The position numbers and the translations under genes are program-made. From Cellulomonas terrae (GTDB lineage: Bacteria > Actinomycetota > Actinomycetes > Actinomycetales > Cellulomonadaceae), in NCBI RefSeq assembly GCF_007990265.1, contig NZ_BJWH01000008.1, positions 94,991 to 158,990 of the forward strand: a stretch of DNA of 64,000 nucleotides, written 5' to 3'. The notes below the pieces were generated by a model. That model made no database searches and was not told the origin of the DNA. It saw only the letters and a list, made by a program, of their open reading frames with translations. This document shows positions 25,427 through 34,520 of this stretch, in pieces; the first letter of the stretch is position 1; every line of letters starts with the position of its first letter.

Positions 25427-26350
25427 TCAGTAGAAGACGGCGTCGCGCGGGCCGACCGGGTGGCGGAACGTCCACCGGACCCACGCCTGGGCCGCGAGCA
25501 GCACCGGGACGCAGGCGAGCAGCACGAGCTCGAGGGTCGGTGCCGGCGACGGCACCGGCGCGAGGGCGAGCGCGGCGGCGACGACCGGGAGCACGCCGCC
25601 CACGACCACCGCGCCGAGCGCCCGGTGCAGCCGACCGGCCGCCAGCGCCGGACGCGCCACGAGCGCGGACCCGGAGCCGGCCAGCACCACGAGCGGCGGC
25701 AGGACGGCGGTCATCGGACCGTCGGCGGGGACGAGGACGACGTACGCGATCGCCGACGCCGCGAGCAGACCCGCCGACCACGGCAGGGACCGGGCGGCCA
25801 GCCGGGTGGCGCGCTCGCGCAGGACGCCCGAGGTCCGGACCGCGACGAAGGTGGTGCCGAGCACGCGCGTGACGGCGACCGCGGAGAGCGCCGTGAGGAC
25901 CGGCACGACGACGCGCGCGGTCGGCGACGGCTGCGGCGGGAGCCACACGAGCGCGGTCCCGAGCAGGGCTCCTGCGGACAGCGGCAGTGCGACCGAGGCA
26001 ACGACGATCACGCGTTCCCACGACGCCCGCCAGCGGACGCCCGGGCGTCGGCTGCGCAGCCACACGCCGGCGTCGCGGAGCACCCAGGTGACGAGCAGCG
26101 CGATCACCAGCGGGTAGGCGACGCCGAGGAGGTCGCGCTCGAGGTCGTGGAAGCCCGCGAGCAGCACGCCCGCGGCGGCGACGAGCCAGACCTCGCCCGC
26201 CAGCAGGAACGGTCCGAGGGCGGTGAGGACGGTCCGGCGCTCGCCGGGGGTCCGGCCGACCTGGCGGAGAGTCGCGCCGAGGCCCTGGTTCATGCCGTCG
26301 AGGACGGCCCAGCCCGCGAGCGCGCCGACGAGCAGCAGGCTCCAGATCAT
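25427..26350 (-). CDS. cydB: Cytochrome bd-type oxidase subunit II
   Basis: The 307-residue membrane protein has about eight to nine hydrophobic segments and lies directly downstream of cydA with a 4-nt ATGA overlap. The first segment reads WAVLDGMNQGLG, where most CydB proteins have LDGFDLGxG, so the aspartate after GF is replaced. Later TFVAVRTSGVLRERATR is CydB-like. The sequence is divergent and the call leans on the pairing with cydA. Confidence 0.82.
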   Translation of the reverse strand: MIWSLLLVGALAGWAVLDGMNQGLGATLRQVGRTPGERRTVLTALGPFLLAGEVWLVAAAGVLLAGFHDLERDLLGVAYPLVIALLVTWVLRDAGVWLRSRRPGVRWRASWERVIVVASVALPLSAGALLGTALVWLPPQPSPTARVVVPVLTALSAVAVTRVLGTTFVAVRTSGVLRERATRLAARSLPWSAGLLAASAIAYVVLVPADGPMTAVLPPLVVLAGSGSALVARPALAAGRLHRALGAVVVGGVLPVVAAALALAPVPSPAPTLELVLLACVPVLLAAQAWVRWTFRHPVGPRDAVFY

Positions 26351-27546
26351 CGGGGTGCCTCCGCGAAGGTGAGGGGCTCGTCGGCCTCGCGGGCGTGGAG
26401 CGCGGGCGCGCCGAGCGTCGGGGACCCGGGTCCGAGGCGGGCCAGCCGGGCGAGCAGTACCCAGTCGACGACGGCCAGGGTCGCGATGAGCCCGACGAGC
26501 ACGGCGAGCGAGACGAGCACGGTCGTGGCGCTGTGCGTGGAGGTGGCGTCGGAGGTCCGCAGCACCCCGACGACGACCCACGGCTGCCGGCCGATCTCGC
26601 GGGCGAGCCAGCCGAAGATCGCCAGCACGAACGGGAGGGGCAGCACGGCGGTGAGGAAGGCGTAGACGGCGTTACGGAACGGCAGCCGGAACAGCGCGCC
26701 GCGGATCATGAGCGCCAGCATCGGGAACGCGCCGAGGAACAGCACGAAGCCGCCCAGGACCATGAGGCCGAGCGCGGTGCCGACCACGGGGGACTGCCCG
26801 GCCGCGGCGTCGTCGGCGAGGTAGGAGAACTGCGAGAACCCGAACCCGACCGCGAGCAGCGCCCCCACCGACCCCACCACCACGCCGGTGCGCAGCGAGC
26901 GCTGGAACAGCTCGTCGTAGCCGGTCTGGCGGCGCAGGTGCCAGGCGCTGATCCCGATGACGACGAACGCACCGGCCAGCAGGCACGCACCGATGACGTG
27001 ACCGAGCGACAGGACCGAGGCGGGGTTGAGCACGAGCGCCGCGGGGTCGGTGACGTGGGCGACGCCGTCGCGCAGCTCGTAGCCGACCGGGTTGCGCAGG
27101 AACCCGTTGGCGACCATGACGGCGAACGCCGACGCGTACCCCGTGAGCACGACGAGCCAGAAGACCGCGGTGTGCACCCACCGGTCCAGCTGGTGCCAGC
27201 CGAACACCCACAGCCCGAGCAGCGTCGACTCGAGGAAGAACGCGACCATCGTCTCGACGGCGAGCGGGGCGCCGAACACCTCGCCGGCGACGTCGAGCAG
27301 CCCCGGGAAGTGCAGCCCGAACTGGAGCTCCAGCAGGATCCCGGCGACGATCCCGAGCGCGTAGTTGACGAGGTACAGCTGGCCCCAGAACCGGGTGGCG
27401 TACTGGTGGACGTCGAGGCGGGTGACCGCCCAGCGGGTCTGGAAGATCGCGACCACGGGTCCGAGGCCCAGGGTCACGAGGACGAACAGGAAGTGGAAGC
27501 CCGCGAGCAGGGCGAACTGCGTGCGGGCGGCGTCGACGGCGCTCAC
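26347..27546 (-). CDS. cydA: Cytochrome bd-type oxidase subunit I
   Basis: The 399-residue protein is short compared with the usual 450-520, mainly in the quinol loop. Putative haem ligands remain: His in AGFHFLF, His in SLGHVIGACL, a Met in LGLMVLGG and Glu in REIGRQPWVVVGVLRT. FFLESTLLGLWVFGW is typical. The complex would oxidise quinol and reduce O2 at the membrane. No cydDC assembly genes are adjacent. TAGCGT lies 7 nt before the GTG start (leaderless). Confidence 0.9.
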   Translation of the reverse strand: MSAVDAARTQFALLAGFHFLFVLVTLGLGPVVAIFQTRWAVTRLDVHQYATRFWGQLYLVNYALGIVAGILLELQFGLHFPGLLDVAGEVFGAPLAVETMVAFFLESTLLGLWVFGWHQLDRWVHTAVFWLVVLTGYASAFAVMVANGFLRNPVGYELRDGVAHVTDPAALVLNPASVLSLGHVIGACLLAGAFVVIGISAWHLRRQTGYDELFQRSLRTGVVVGSVGALLAVGFGFSQFSYLADDAAAGQSPVVGTALGLMVLGGFVLFLGAFPMLALMIRGALFRLPFRNAVYAFLTAVLPLPFVLAIFGWLAREIGRQPWVVVGVLRTSDATSTHSATTVLVSLAVLVGLIATLAVVDWVLLARLARLGPGSPTLGAPALHAREADEPLTFAEAPR

Positions 27547-27694
27547 GAGAGGGACGCTAGAGCCGGGAGACGGCCGCGGACCCGGCTCCCGGGGGAAGAT
27601 CGGGGACGGTTCCGGGTGGTCCCCGAGGTGGACCGGCGCACCGGTCAGGGTGGTCCCGGAGTGCGGGGCGCGGGTGCTCGTGATCGGCTGGGGC

Positions 27695-28792
27695 ATGGCT
27701 CTGCGGAGGGTGACCGGGTGCGCGCTCGTCGTCGCCCTCGGGGCGCTCGCGGGCTGCACCGCACAGGACAGCCCGGAGACCGCACCGGCCGCGGCATCCC
27801 AGCCTCCGTCGGTGGAGGTGACCGACGTCGACGACGTCGTCGGCGACCTCGACGTGCCGTGGGGGCTCGCGTTCCTGCCGGACGGCGACGCCGTGGTCAC
27901 GCTGCGCAACGAGGCGGCGCTGGTGGTCGTCGGTCCCGACGGCTCGGCGACGGACGTGACCGGGCCGGGCGCCGACGAGCTCACCGACCTCGTCGTGCCC
28001 GGTGGCGAGGGTGGCCTGCTGGGCGTGACGGTCCTGGGCGCGGACGGCACCACCGTGGACCTGGCCCTGTACGCGACCGCGGCCGACGACAACCGGGTCC
28101 TGCGCGGCACGCTCGACGGGTCGGTCCTGGGGGACCTGCGACCGATCCTCACGGGCATCGAGAAGGCCGGGAACCACAACGGTGGCCGGCTCGCGGTCGG
28201 GCCGGACGGCTTCCTGTACGTCACCACCGGCGACGCGGGCGACCCGCCGTCGGCGCAGGACCCGGACAGCCTCAACGGCAAGATCCTGCGCATCACCCCC
28301 GACGGTGAGCCCGCGCCGGGCAACCCCGACGACGGCTCACCGGTGTGGAGCCTGGGGCACCGCAACGTGCAGGGGCTGGGCTGGGCGCCCGACGGCCGGA
28401 TGTTCGCCTCGGAGTTCGGCCAGAACACGTGGGACGAGCTCAACGTGATCGAGCCCGGCGCCAACTACGGGTGGCCGGAGGTCGAGGGGATCGGCGACGG
28501 GTTCGTGTCGCCGGTGGCGCAGTGGCCCACCACGGACGCGTCGCCGAGCGGTCTGGCCGTCACCGACGAGGGCGTCTACCTCGCCGGGCTGCGCGGCGAG
28601 CGGCTGTGGCGGGTGCCGCTGACCGACGACGGCGTCGGCACCCCGGGGGCGCTGCTGGAGGGGGAGCGCGGGCGGCTGCGCGCGGTCGAGCCGGCGCCCG
28701 ACGGGTCGCTGTGGGTCGTCACAGGGAACACCGACGGCCGCGGCGACGTCCGCGACGGCGACGACCGGATCCTGCGGCTGGTCGTCGACTGA
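27695..28792 (+). CDS. PQQ-dependent (aldose) sugar dehydrogenase family lipoprotein
   Basis: The 365-residue secreted protein has a lipobox (ALAGC) giving a lipid-anchored six-bladed beta-propeller. Family signatures are LDVPWGLAFLPDG, GGEGGLLGVT, AGNHNGGRLAVGPDG, SLNGKILRITPDG and the GHRNVQGLGW strand. It is related to soluble glucose dehydrogenase, which uses PQQ and calcium. No PQQ synthesis genes are in the window, so cofactor and substrate are inferred. The start between ATG 27695 and an upstream GTG is uncertain. Confidence 0.9.
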   Translation: MALRRVTGCALVVALGALAGCTAQDSPETAPAAASQPPSVEVTDVDDVVGDLDVPWGLAFLPDGDAVVTLRNEAALVVVGPDGSATDVTGPGADELTDLVVPGGEGGLLGVTVLGADGTTVDLALYATAADDNRVLRGTLDGSVLGDLRPILTGIEKAGNHNGGRLAVGPDGFLYVTTGDAGDPPSAQDPDSLNGKILRITPDGEPAPGNPDDGSPVWSLGHRNVQGLGWAPDGRMFASEFGQNTWDELNVIEPGANYGWPEVEGIGDGFVSPVAQWPTTDASPSGLAVTDEGVYLAGLRGERLWRVPLTDDGVGTPGALLEGERGRLRAVEPAPDGSLWVVTGNTDGRGDVRDGDDRILRLVVD

Positions 28793-28823
28793 GCGCGCGC
28801 GCACGCTCACCTAGGATCGGCGC

Positions 28824-30617
28824 ATGTCTCGCATCCTCTCGGCCGTCGCGTGGCCCTACGCGAACGGCCCCCGCCACATCGGTCACGTCGCCGGCTTCGG
28901 TGTCCCGTCGGACATCTTCAGCCGCTACAACCGGATGGCGGGCAACGAGGTGCTCATGGTCTCCGGCACCGACGAGCACGGGACGCCGATCCTGGTGCTG
29001 GCCGACCAGGAGGGCCTGGGCCCGCAGGAGCTGGCCGACAAGTACAACCGCGTGGTCGTCGAGGACCTGGTGAACCTGGGTCTGAGCTACGACCTGTTCA
29101 CGCGGACGACGACGCGCAACCACTACGCGGTCGTGCAGGAGATGTTCCGCACGGTGCACAAGAACGGCTACATGATCGAGCAGTCGTCCTTGGGGGCCAT
29201 CTCGCCGAGCACGGGCCGCACGCTGCCCGACCGGTACGTGGAGGGCACCTGCCCGATCTGCGGGTACGACGGGGCGCGCGGCGACCAGTGCGACAACTGC
29301 GGCAACCAGCTGGACGCGATCGACCTCATCAACCCGCGCAGCCGGATCAACGGCGAGACGCCGAAGTTCGTCGAGTCGAACCACTTCTTCCTCGACCTGC
29401 CCGCGCTCGCCGGCGCCCTGGAGGCGTGGCTCAGGACGCGCACGGACTGGCGCCCGAACGTCCTGAACTTCTCGCTCAACCTCATCGACGACCTGCGCCC
29501 CCGGGCCATGTCCCGGGACATCGACTGGGGCATCCCGATCCCGCTGGAGGGCTGGGCGGACAACCCGAACAAGCGCCTCTACGTGTGGTTCGACGCGGTC
29601 ATCGGGTACCTGTCGGCGTCGATCGAGTGGGCGCGCCGCAAGGGCGACCCGGACGCCTGGCGTCCCTTCTGGAACGACCCCGAGGCCCTGAGCTACTACT
29701 TCATGGGCAAGGACAACATCACGTTCCACTCGCAGATCTGGCCGGCCGAGCTGCTGGCCTACGACGGTCGCGGGGCGAAGGGTGGCTCGCCCGGGCAGTT
29801 CGGCGCGCTGAACCTGCCCACCGAGGTGGTCTCCAGCGAGTTCCTGACGATGGAGGGCAAGCAGTTCAGCTCGTCGCGCGGCGTCGTCATCTACGTGCGC
29901 GACGTCCTGTCCCGCTACCAGCCGGACGCGCTGCGGTACTTCCTGTCGGTGGCCGGGCCGGAGAACCAGGACTCCGACTTCACGTGGGCGGACTTCAAGA
30001 CGCGGACCAACTCCGAGCTCGTCGCGGGCTGGGGCAACCTGGTCAACCGCACGGCGAGCCTGATCCACAAGAACTTCGGCGAGATCCCGGCGCCCGGTGA
30101 GCTGCAGCCGGTCGACCAGGGTCTGCTCGCGGCCACGTCGGCGGGCTTCGACAAGGTCGGCGGTCTGATCGGCACCCACCGCAACCGTGCCGCGGTCAGC
30201 GAGGCGATGCGCGTGGTCCAGGAGGCCAACCGGTACATCTCCGAGACAGAGCCGTGGAAGCTCACGCAGGACCGGGACCGTCTCGGCACGGTGCTGCACA
30301 CGGCCGCGCAGGCGGTCAGCGACGCCAACACGCTGCTGGCGCCGTTCCTGCCGCACTCCGCCCAGAAGGTGCACGAGACGTTCGGCCGCACGGGCACGTT
30401 CTCGCCGCTGCCGCGGATCGACGAGGTCACCGACCTCGACGACGACTCGCGCCACTACCCGGTGATCACCGGCGACTACGAGCTCGGACGGACCGTCGCG
30501 CCGTGGGGGTCGAGCCCGGTCGTGCCCGGGACGCCCGTCGGCAAGCCCGTGCCCGTCTTCACCAAGCTCGACGACTCGATCGTCGAGGAGGAGCTCGAGC
30601 GGCTGCGTCAGGCCTGA
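28824..30617 (+). CDS. metG: Methionyl-tRNA synthetase
   Basis: The 597-residue class I synthetase has the [12 protein letters not shown] signature, a zinc knuckle (CPIC and CDNC at about 144-162), the tRNA-binding region and a KMSKS equivalent reading KQFSSSRG. It charges initiator and elongator tRNA-Met. TAGGAT at 28812-28817, 6 nt before the ATG, indicates a leaderless mRNA. It is coupled to tatD by a TGATG junction. Confidence 0.98.
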   Translation: MSRILSAVAWPYANGPRHIGHVAGFGVPSDIFSRYNRMAGNEVLMVSGTDEHGTPILVLADQEGLGPQELADKYNRVVVEDLVNLGLSYDLFTRTTTRNHYAVVQEMFRTVHKNGYMIEQSSLGAISPSTGRTLPDRYVEGTCPICGYDGARGDQCDNCGNQLDAIDLINPRSRINGETPKFVESNHFFLDLPALAGALEAWLRTRTDWRPNVLNFSLNLIDDLRPRAMSRDIDWGIPIPLEGWADNPNKRLYVWFDAVIGYLSASIEWARRKGDPDAWRPFWNDPEALSYYFMGKDNITFHSQIWPAELLAYDGRGAKGGSPGQFGALNLPTEVVSSEFLTMEGKQFSSSRGVVIYVRDVLSRYQPDALRYFLSVAGPENQDSDFTWADFKTRTNSELVAGWGNLVNRTASLIHKNFGEIPAPGELQPVDQGLLAATSAGFDKVGGLIGTHRNRAAVSEAMRVVQEANRYISETEPWKLTQDRDRLGTVLHTAAQAVSDANTLLAPFLPHSAQKVHETFGRTGTFSPLPRIDEVTDLDDDSRHYPVITGDYELGRTVAPWGSSPVVPGTPVGKPVPVFTKLDDSIVEEELERLRQA

Positions 30618-31510
30618 TGGCGCGGACGCGGACGACCGGGTGGCCCGAACCGCCCGAGCCCCTGCCCCTCGCGGTCGTCGACAACCACACGCACCTGGAG
30701 TCGGTGGTCACCTGGGAGGGGTCCCCGTCCCTGGCTGCGCACCTGGAGCGCGCGTCGTCGGTGGGGGTGCCGCGCATGGTGCAGGTGGGCTGCGACGTGG
30801 AGGCGATCGCCTGGACCGACGACGCGGTGCGCACCCACCCGCAGCTCCTCGGGGCCGTCGCCGTCCACCCGAACGAGGCCGTCCGGCACGCGGGGGTCGT
30901 CGAGGCCGCACCCGACGGCCTCGAGCCCGAGCCGCCGTACGAGGTCCCGCTGGCGGACGCGATCGACCTCGTGGAGCGCACCGCCCGGGCCAACCCCCGC
31001 ATCCGCGCCATCGGCGAGACCGGCCTGGACCACTTCCGGGCGGGCACCCGGGGCAGGGAGGTCCAGCGCGAGGCGTTCCGGACGCACGTCGCGCTGGCCA
31101 AGGAGCTGGGTCTCGCACTGCAGATCCACGACCGCGACGCCCACGACGAGGTGGTCGAGGTGCTGCTCGCCGACGGCGCCCCGGACCGCACGGTGTTCCA
31201 CTGCTTCTCCGGCGACGCGGCGCTCGCGCGGCTCGCGGTGTCCCACGGCTGGTACCTCTCGTTCGCCGGGCCGGTCTCCTTCCGTGCGAACGACGCCCTG
31301 CGGGACGCGCTGCGCGTGGTCCCGCCCAGCCTCCTGCTCGTCGAGACGGACGCCCCCTACCTCACCGTGCACCCGTTCCGGGGCCGGCCCAACGCCCCGT
31401 ACCTGCTGCCCGGGACCGTCCGCACGGTCGCCGAGGTCACCGGGCGCCCCCTGGTGGAGGTCTGCTCGGCGCTCGCGGCGACGTCCGAGGCGGTCTACGG
31501 CTCGTGGTGA
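30617..31510 (+). CDS. tatD: TatD-family metal-dependent DNase
   Basis: The 297-residue TIM-barrel hydrolase has the metal motifs VVDNHTHLE (usually DxHxH), GETGLDHFR, IHDRDAH, HCFSG and ETDAPYL. The family has 3'-5' exonuclease and D-aminoacyl-tRNA deacylase-like members. Its place between metG and the rpf genes is the normal actinobacterial order. Confidence 0.94.
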   Translation: MARTRTTGWPEPPEPLPLAVVDNHTHLESVVTWEGSPSLAAHLERASSVGVPRMVQVGCDVEAIAWTDDAVRTHPQLLGAVAVHPNEAVRHAGVVEAAPDGLEPEPPYEVPLADAIDLVERTARANPRIRAIGETGLDHFRAGTRGREVQREAFRTHVALAKELGLALQIHDRDAHDEVVEVLLADGAPDRTVFHCFSGDAALARLAVSHGWYLSFAGPVSFRANDALRDALRVVPPSLLLVETDAPYLTVHPFRGRPNAPYLLPGTVRTVAEVTGRPLVEVCSALAATSEAVYGSW

Positions 31511-31574
31511 CGGGTCTGACCCGGTCTGGCACCGCACGGTCGAGTGATGTCGGTCCCGGAGGGCGGACCTCGGG

Positions 31575-31604
31575 TTACCGGGTCGGTCACGGATCGGTTA
31601 CGGT
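31575..31604 (+). promoter_or_regulatory. Promoter shared in design with the next rpf gene
   Basis: TTACCG (31575-31580), an 18-nt spacer and TACGGT (31599-31604) form a promoter. The 21 bases at 31587-31607 match those at 32980-33000 at 19 positions, so the two wall-hydrolase genes appear to share regulation. Confidence 0.6.
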
Positions 31605-31634
31605 CGGACCTGCGTCCAGGACGGACGCATCTTC

Positions 31635-32861
31635 GTGAGCCCTGCCGAGAGGACCCACCGCGTGAGGCCGGACCAGGAGCGTGCGACGCGCAGTCGCCCC
31701 TTCCGTGGTCGTCGAGCCGCCCGCGTGGTCGCCCAGGCCGCCGTGCTCGCGGTCGTGGCGGCCGCGACGAGCGCCTTCGCGGTCCTGCACAAGACCGTGA
31801 CGGTCGACGTCGACGGAACGGCGGTGGAGGTCGAGGCGTTCGGCCGGACGGTCGGGGACATGCTCGCGAGCGCGGACATCGAGGTCGGGGAGCGGGATCT
31901 CGTCGCCCCGGCCCTGGACCAGCCGATCGCGCGGTCGGGCCAGATCGTGGTGCGGCACGGACGGGAGCTCGCCGTCGAGGTCGACGGTTCGGAGCGCTCG
32001 GTGTGGACGACGGCGCTGACAGTCGGTGAGGCGGTCGACGGGCTCGGGCTGCGGGACGACGAGGTGCGCCTGTCGGCGTCCCGGTCGGCCGCCCTGGGCC
32101 GGGACACGCTGCGCGTCTCGACGCTGAAGACGATCCACCTCGTGGTCGACGGCCAGGTCATCGACGGGCTGAGCAGTGCCGCCACCGTGCGGGAGGGCCT
32201 GCGGGACATCGGGCTGGTCCTCGAGGAGGGCGACCAGGTCTCGGTGCCGCTCGACTCGACCGCCGTCGACGGGCTCGTGGTCCTGGTGACCCGGGCCAGC
32301 ACGTCGGGGGAGACGGTGACCGAGGCGATGCCGTTCGAGTCCACCGAGGTCGAGGACCCGGGGATGGTCAAGGGCAACACCGTCATCGCCACCAAGGGCA
32401 AGGCGGGCGTCCGCACGACCACGTACGAGCTCCAGGTGGTGGGCGGCGTGGTGGTCGGCCGGACCCCGATCGCGTCGGTGGTCACCGTCCCGCCCGTCGC
32501 CCAGGTCACCCGGGTCGGCACCGCCGAGCTCCCCGACCCGTCGGTCGTGGCCGTCGAGCCGGGCACGGCCCAGGCGCTCGGCAAGGAGATGGCGGCCGCG
32601 CGCGGCTGGGGCGACGACCAGTTCGCCTGCCTGCTCGCGCTGTGGAACAAGGAGAGCGGCTGGCGGGTCAACGCGGAGAACACGTCCTCGGGTGCGTACG
32701 GCATCCCGCAGGCGCTCCCGGGCACCAAGATGGCGACCGTGGCCGACGACTGGCGGACCAACCCCGCCACGCAGATCACGTGGGGCCTGAACTACATCCA
32801 GGCCCGCTACGGCGACCCGTGCGGCGCTTACGCGCACAGCAAGCTCAAGAACTGGTACTGA
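31635..32861 (+). CDS. Secreted wall hydrolase: DUF348 repeats, G5 domain and lytic-transglycosylase-like C-terminus
   Basis: The 408-residue protein has an N-terminal membrane/signal segment (about 28-50). Three DUF348 repeats follow (KTVTVDVDGTAVEV, then SVWTTALTVGEAVD and KTIHLVVDGQVIDG), with a G5 domain at about 218-295. The C-terminal domain at about 310-408 has WNKESGWRVNAENTSSGAYG, like the transglycosylase fold of aggregation-promoting factors, with the catalytic Glu in NKESGW. It is a paralogue of the following RpfB-like protein, but the catalytic domain differs. It should cleave peptidoglycan at the wall. Confidence 0.9.
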   Translation: MSPAERTHRVRPDQERATRSRPFRGRRAARVVAQAAVLAVVAAATSAFAVLHKTVTVDVDGTAVEVEAFGRTVGDMLASADIEVGERDLVAPALDQPIARSGQIVVRHGRELAVEVDGSERSVWTTALTVGEAVDGLGLRDDEVRLSASRSAALGRDTLRVSTLKTIHLVVDGQVIDGLSSAATVREGLRDIGLVLEEGDQVSVPLDSTAVDGLVVLVTRASTSGETVTEAMPFESTEVEDPGMVKGNTVIATKGKAGVRTTTYELQVVGGVVVGRTPIASVVTVPPVAQVTRVGTAELPDPSVVAVEPGTAQALGKEMAAARGWGDDQFACLLALWNKESGWRVNAENTSSGAYGIPQALPGTKMATVADDWRTNPATQITWGLNYIQARYGDPCGAYAHSKLKNWY

Positions 32862-33170
32862 TTCACCCGATTCCCGTGTGATCCCGCTCACGCGTCCTGA
32901 CGTGGGGGAACGCCGGATCGGCTGCCGAAACAGGGCACATCGCTACCGCATCTGACGGTAGGCGCGCTTGGCAACGCGATCACGATTCGGTTACGGTCGG
33001 TGCCGCCCCGCGATCTGGACATCGGCCCACCTGTGCCGGCTGTCGATTCTGCGGGGTGGTCGGCGCCCGCTCCAGGCGGGCCGCCGTGACGGCCGGATCG
33101 GGGATCCGGGACCGACGGGAGACACCTCACCAGGTGTCCACAGAGACTCGAACCTGAGGAACACCGCCGG
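32862..33170 (+). promoter_or_regulatory. Intergenic promoter and structured 5' leader of the rpfB-like gene
   Basis: This 309-bp gap holds a small CTACCG/CGGTAG dyad (32943-32961) and a promoter TTGGCA (32968-32973), 18 nt, TACGGT (32992-32997). A leader of about 165 nt follows with stems GCCCGC/GCGGGC (33065-33081), CCGGATC/GATCCGG (33093-33109) and GACACCT/AGGTGTC (33121-33138). In other actinobacteria rpf genes are often under c-di-AMP (ydaO) riboswitches. I cannot find the conserved ydaO core here, so the RNA class stays open. Confidence 0.6.
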
Positions 33171-34451
33171 GTGCCGCGCATGCGACACGTCCCGCCCCCC
33201 GTGCCCGGGCACCTCGACGGCTGGAGCCCCGTGCAGTTCTCGACCCTGATCCCTGGTCTGTCCGCGCGAACGCGCACCCCGTCCTCCCCGGACGAGCCCC
33301 CCACGACGGACCACCGGTCCGGTCGGGCACGCATCCTGCCCATCACCGCCGCCGCTGCGGCGCTCGTCCTCGCGGGCGGGTCGGCCGCGTTCGCGCACGC
33401 GCAGAAGACGGTGACTCTCGACGTCAACGGCGAGATCGCGGAGCTGAGCACGTTCGCGGGGTCGGTCGAGGGCTTCCTGGCCGACCAGGGCGTCGTCGTC
33501 GGCGACCGGGACCTCGTGAGCCAGACCGGCTCGCTGCGCGAGGGCTCCGAGATCGTCGTGCGGCACGCGCACCAGGTCTCGGTCAGCGTCGACGGCCAGG
33601 AGACGTCCGTCTGGACGACCGCGCTGTCCGCCGACGAGGCGCTCGACTCGCTCGCCGCCCGCGGCCAGTCGGTGGCGCTCGTCGCGTCCCGCTCGGCAGC
33701 CGGCGGCCGGCCGGAGCTCGCGCTGGACCTCACCCTGCGCGGTCCGGCCGACGTCCTCGTCGACGGCACCACGCTCGAGGTCGCCGACGCCGACGCGTCC
33801 GTGGCGCAGGTCCTCGGTGAGCTCGGGGTCGTGCTGAACGCCCTCGACCGCGTGTCCGTCGTGCAGGGGGACACCGGCCGGGTCCAGGTCGTCGTCAACC
33901 GCGTCCTCGTGCAGGACGTCACGTCCACGCACGAGGTCGCGTTCGCGTCGACCACGCAGCAGGACGCCACCCGCTACACCGACCAGAAGCGGACGCTGAC
34001 TGCGGGGGTCCCCGGCGTCCGCACGCTCGTCGAGCGCGTCACCACGGTCGACGGCGTCGAGTCGGCCCGCGTCGCGATCTCCGACGCCGTCACGCAGGCG
34101 CCGGTCGACGAGGTCCTGAGCGTGGGGACCAAGGCGCGTCCGGTCGTGACGAAGGCTCCGACGACGTCCGCCCCGGCCACGGGCAGCCCGGTGACCGCCG
34201 GCGGCAGCGCCGACTCGCTCAACTGGGCCGCGCTGGCCAAGTGCGAGTCGGGCGGCAACCCGACCATCGTGTCGTCGACGGGCAAGTACCACGGCCTCTA
34301 CCAGTTCTCGGTGAGCACGTGGCAGGCCGTCGGCGGGGCCGGGCTTCCCTCGGCCGCCTCGGCCGACGAGCAGACCGCCCGCGCGAAGATGCTCTACAAC
34401 CGCTCCGGTGCCGGCCAGTGGCCGCACTGCGGGAAGTACCTCTTCAGCTGA
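33171..34451 (+). CDS. rpfB: Resuscitation-promoting factor, RpfB-like
   Basis: The 426-residue secreted muralytic enzyme has a signal/anchor at about 56-78 and three DUF348 repeats (KTVTLDVNGEIAEL onward). A G5 domain spans about 265-335 and a Thr/Ala/Pro linker follows. The C-terminal Rpf domain has NWAALAKCESGGNP with catalytic Glu and the disulfide Cys, then HGLYQFSVSTWQAVGG. It wakes dormant cells by cutting peptidoglycan. The start could be GTG 33171 (GAGGA 10 nt upstream) or GTG 33231 (GGAG 5 nt upstream). Position between tatD and rsmA matches mycobacterial rpfB. Confidence 0.95.
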   Translation: MPRMRHVPPPVPGHLDGWSPVQFSTLIPGLSARTRTPSSPDEPPTTDHRSGRARILPITAAAAALVLAGGSAAFAHAQKTVTLDVNGEIAELSTFAGSVEGFLADQGVVVGDRDLVSQTGSLREGSEIVVRHAHQVSVSVDGQETSVWTTALSADEALDSLAARGQSVALVASRSAAGGRPELALDLTLRGPADVLVDGTTLEVADADASVAQVLGELGVVLNALDRVSVVQGDTGRVQVVVNRVLVQDVTSTHEVAFASTTQQDATRYTDQKRTLTAGVPGVRTLVERVTTVDGVESARVAISDAVTQAPVDEVLSVGTKARPVVTKAPTTSAPATGSPVTAGGSADSLNWAALAKCESGGNPTIVSSTGKYHGLYQFSVSTWQAVGGAGLPSAASADEQTARAKMLYNRSGAGQWPHCGKYLFS

Positions 34452-34460
34452 GCACCCGCC

Positions 34461-34495
34461 GGAACCCCCGCCCTGCAGTCCGGGGCGGGGGTTCC
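34461..34495 (+). terminator. Terminator of the rpfB-like gene
   Basis: GGAACCCCCGCCC and GGGCGGGGGTTCC form a perfect 13-bp stem with a 9-nt loop, 10 nt after the stop codon. Confidence 0.8.
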
Positions 34496-34520
34496 GCTGT
34501 GCTCGCCTAGGCTCGTGCGC

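Noticed and set aside
32881..33170. c-di-AMP (ydaO) riboswitch upstream of the rpfB-like gene
   Set aside because: Expected from other actinobacteria, but the conserved GCCGAAT and GGGGAACC-type core cannot be found downstream of the promoter in the right order.
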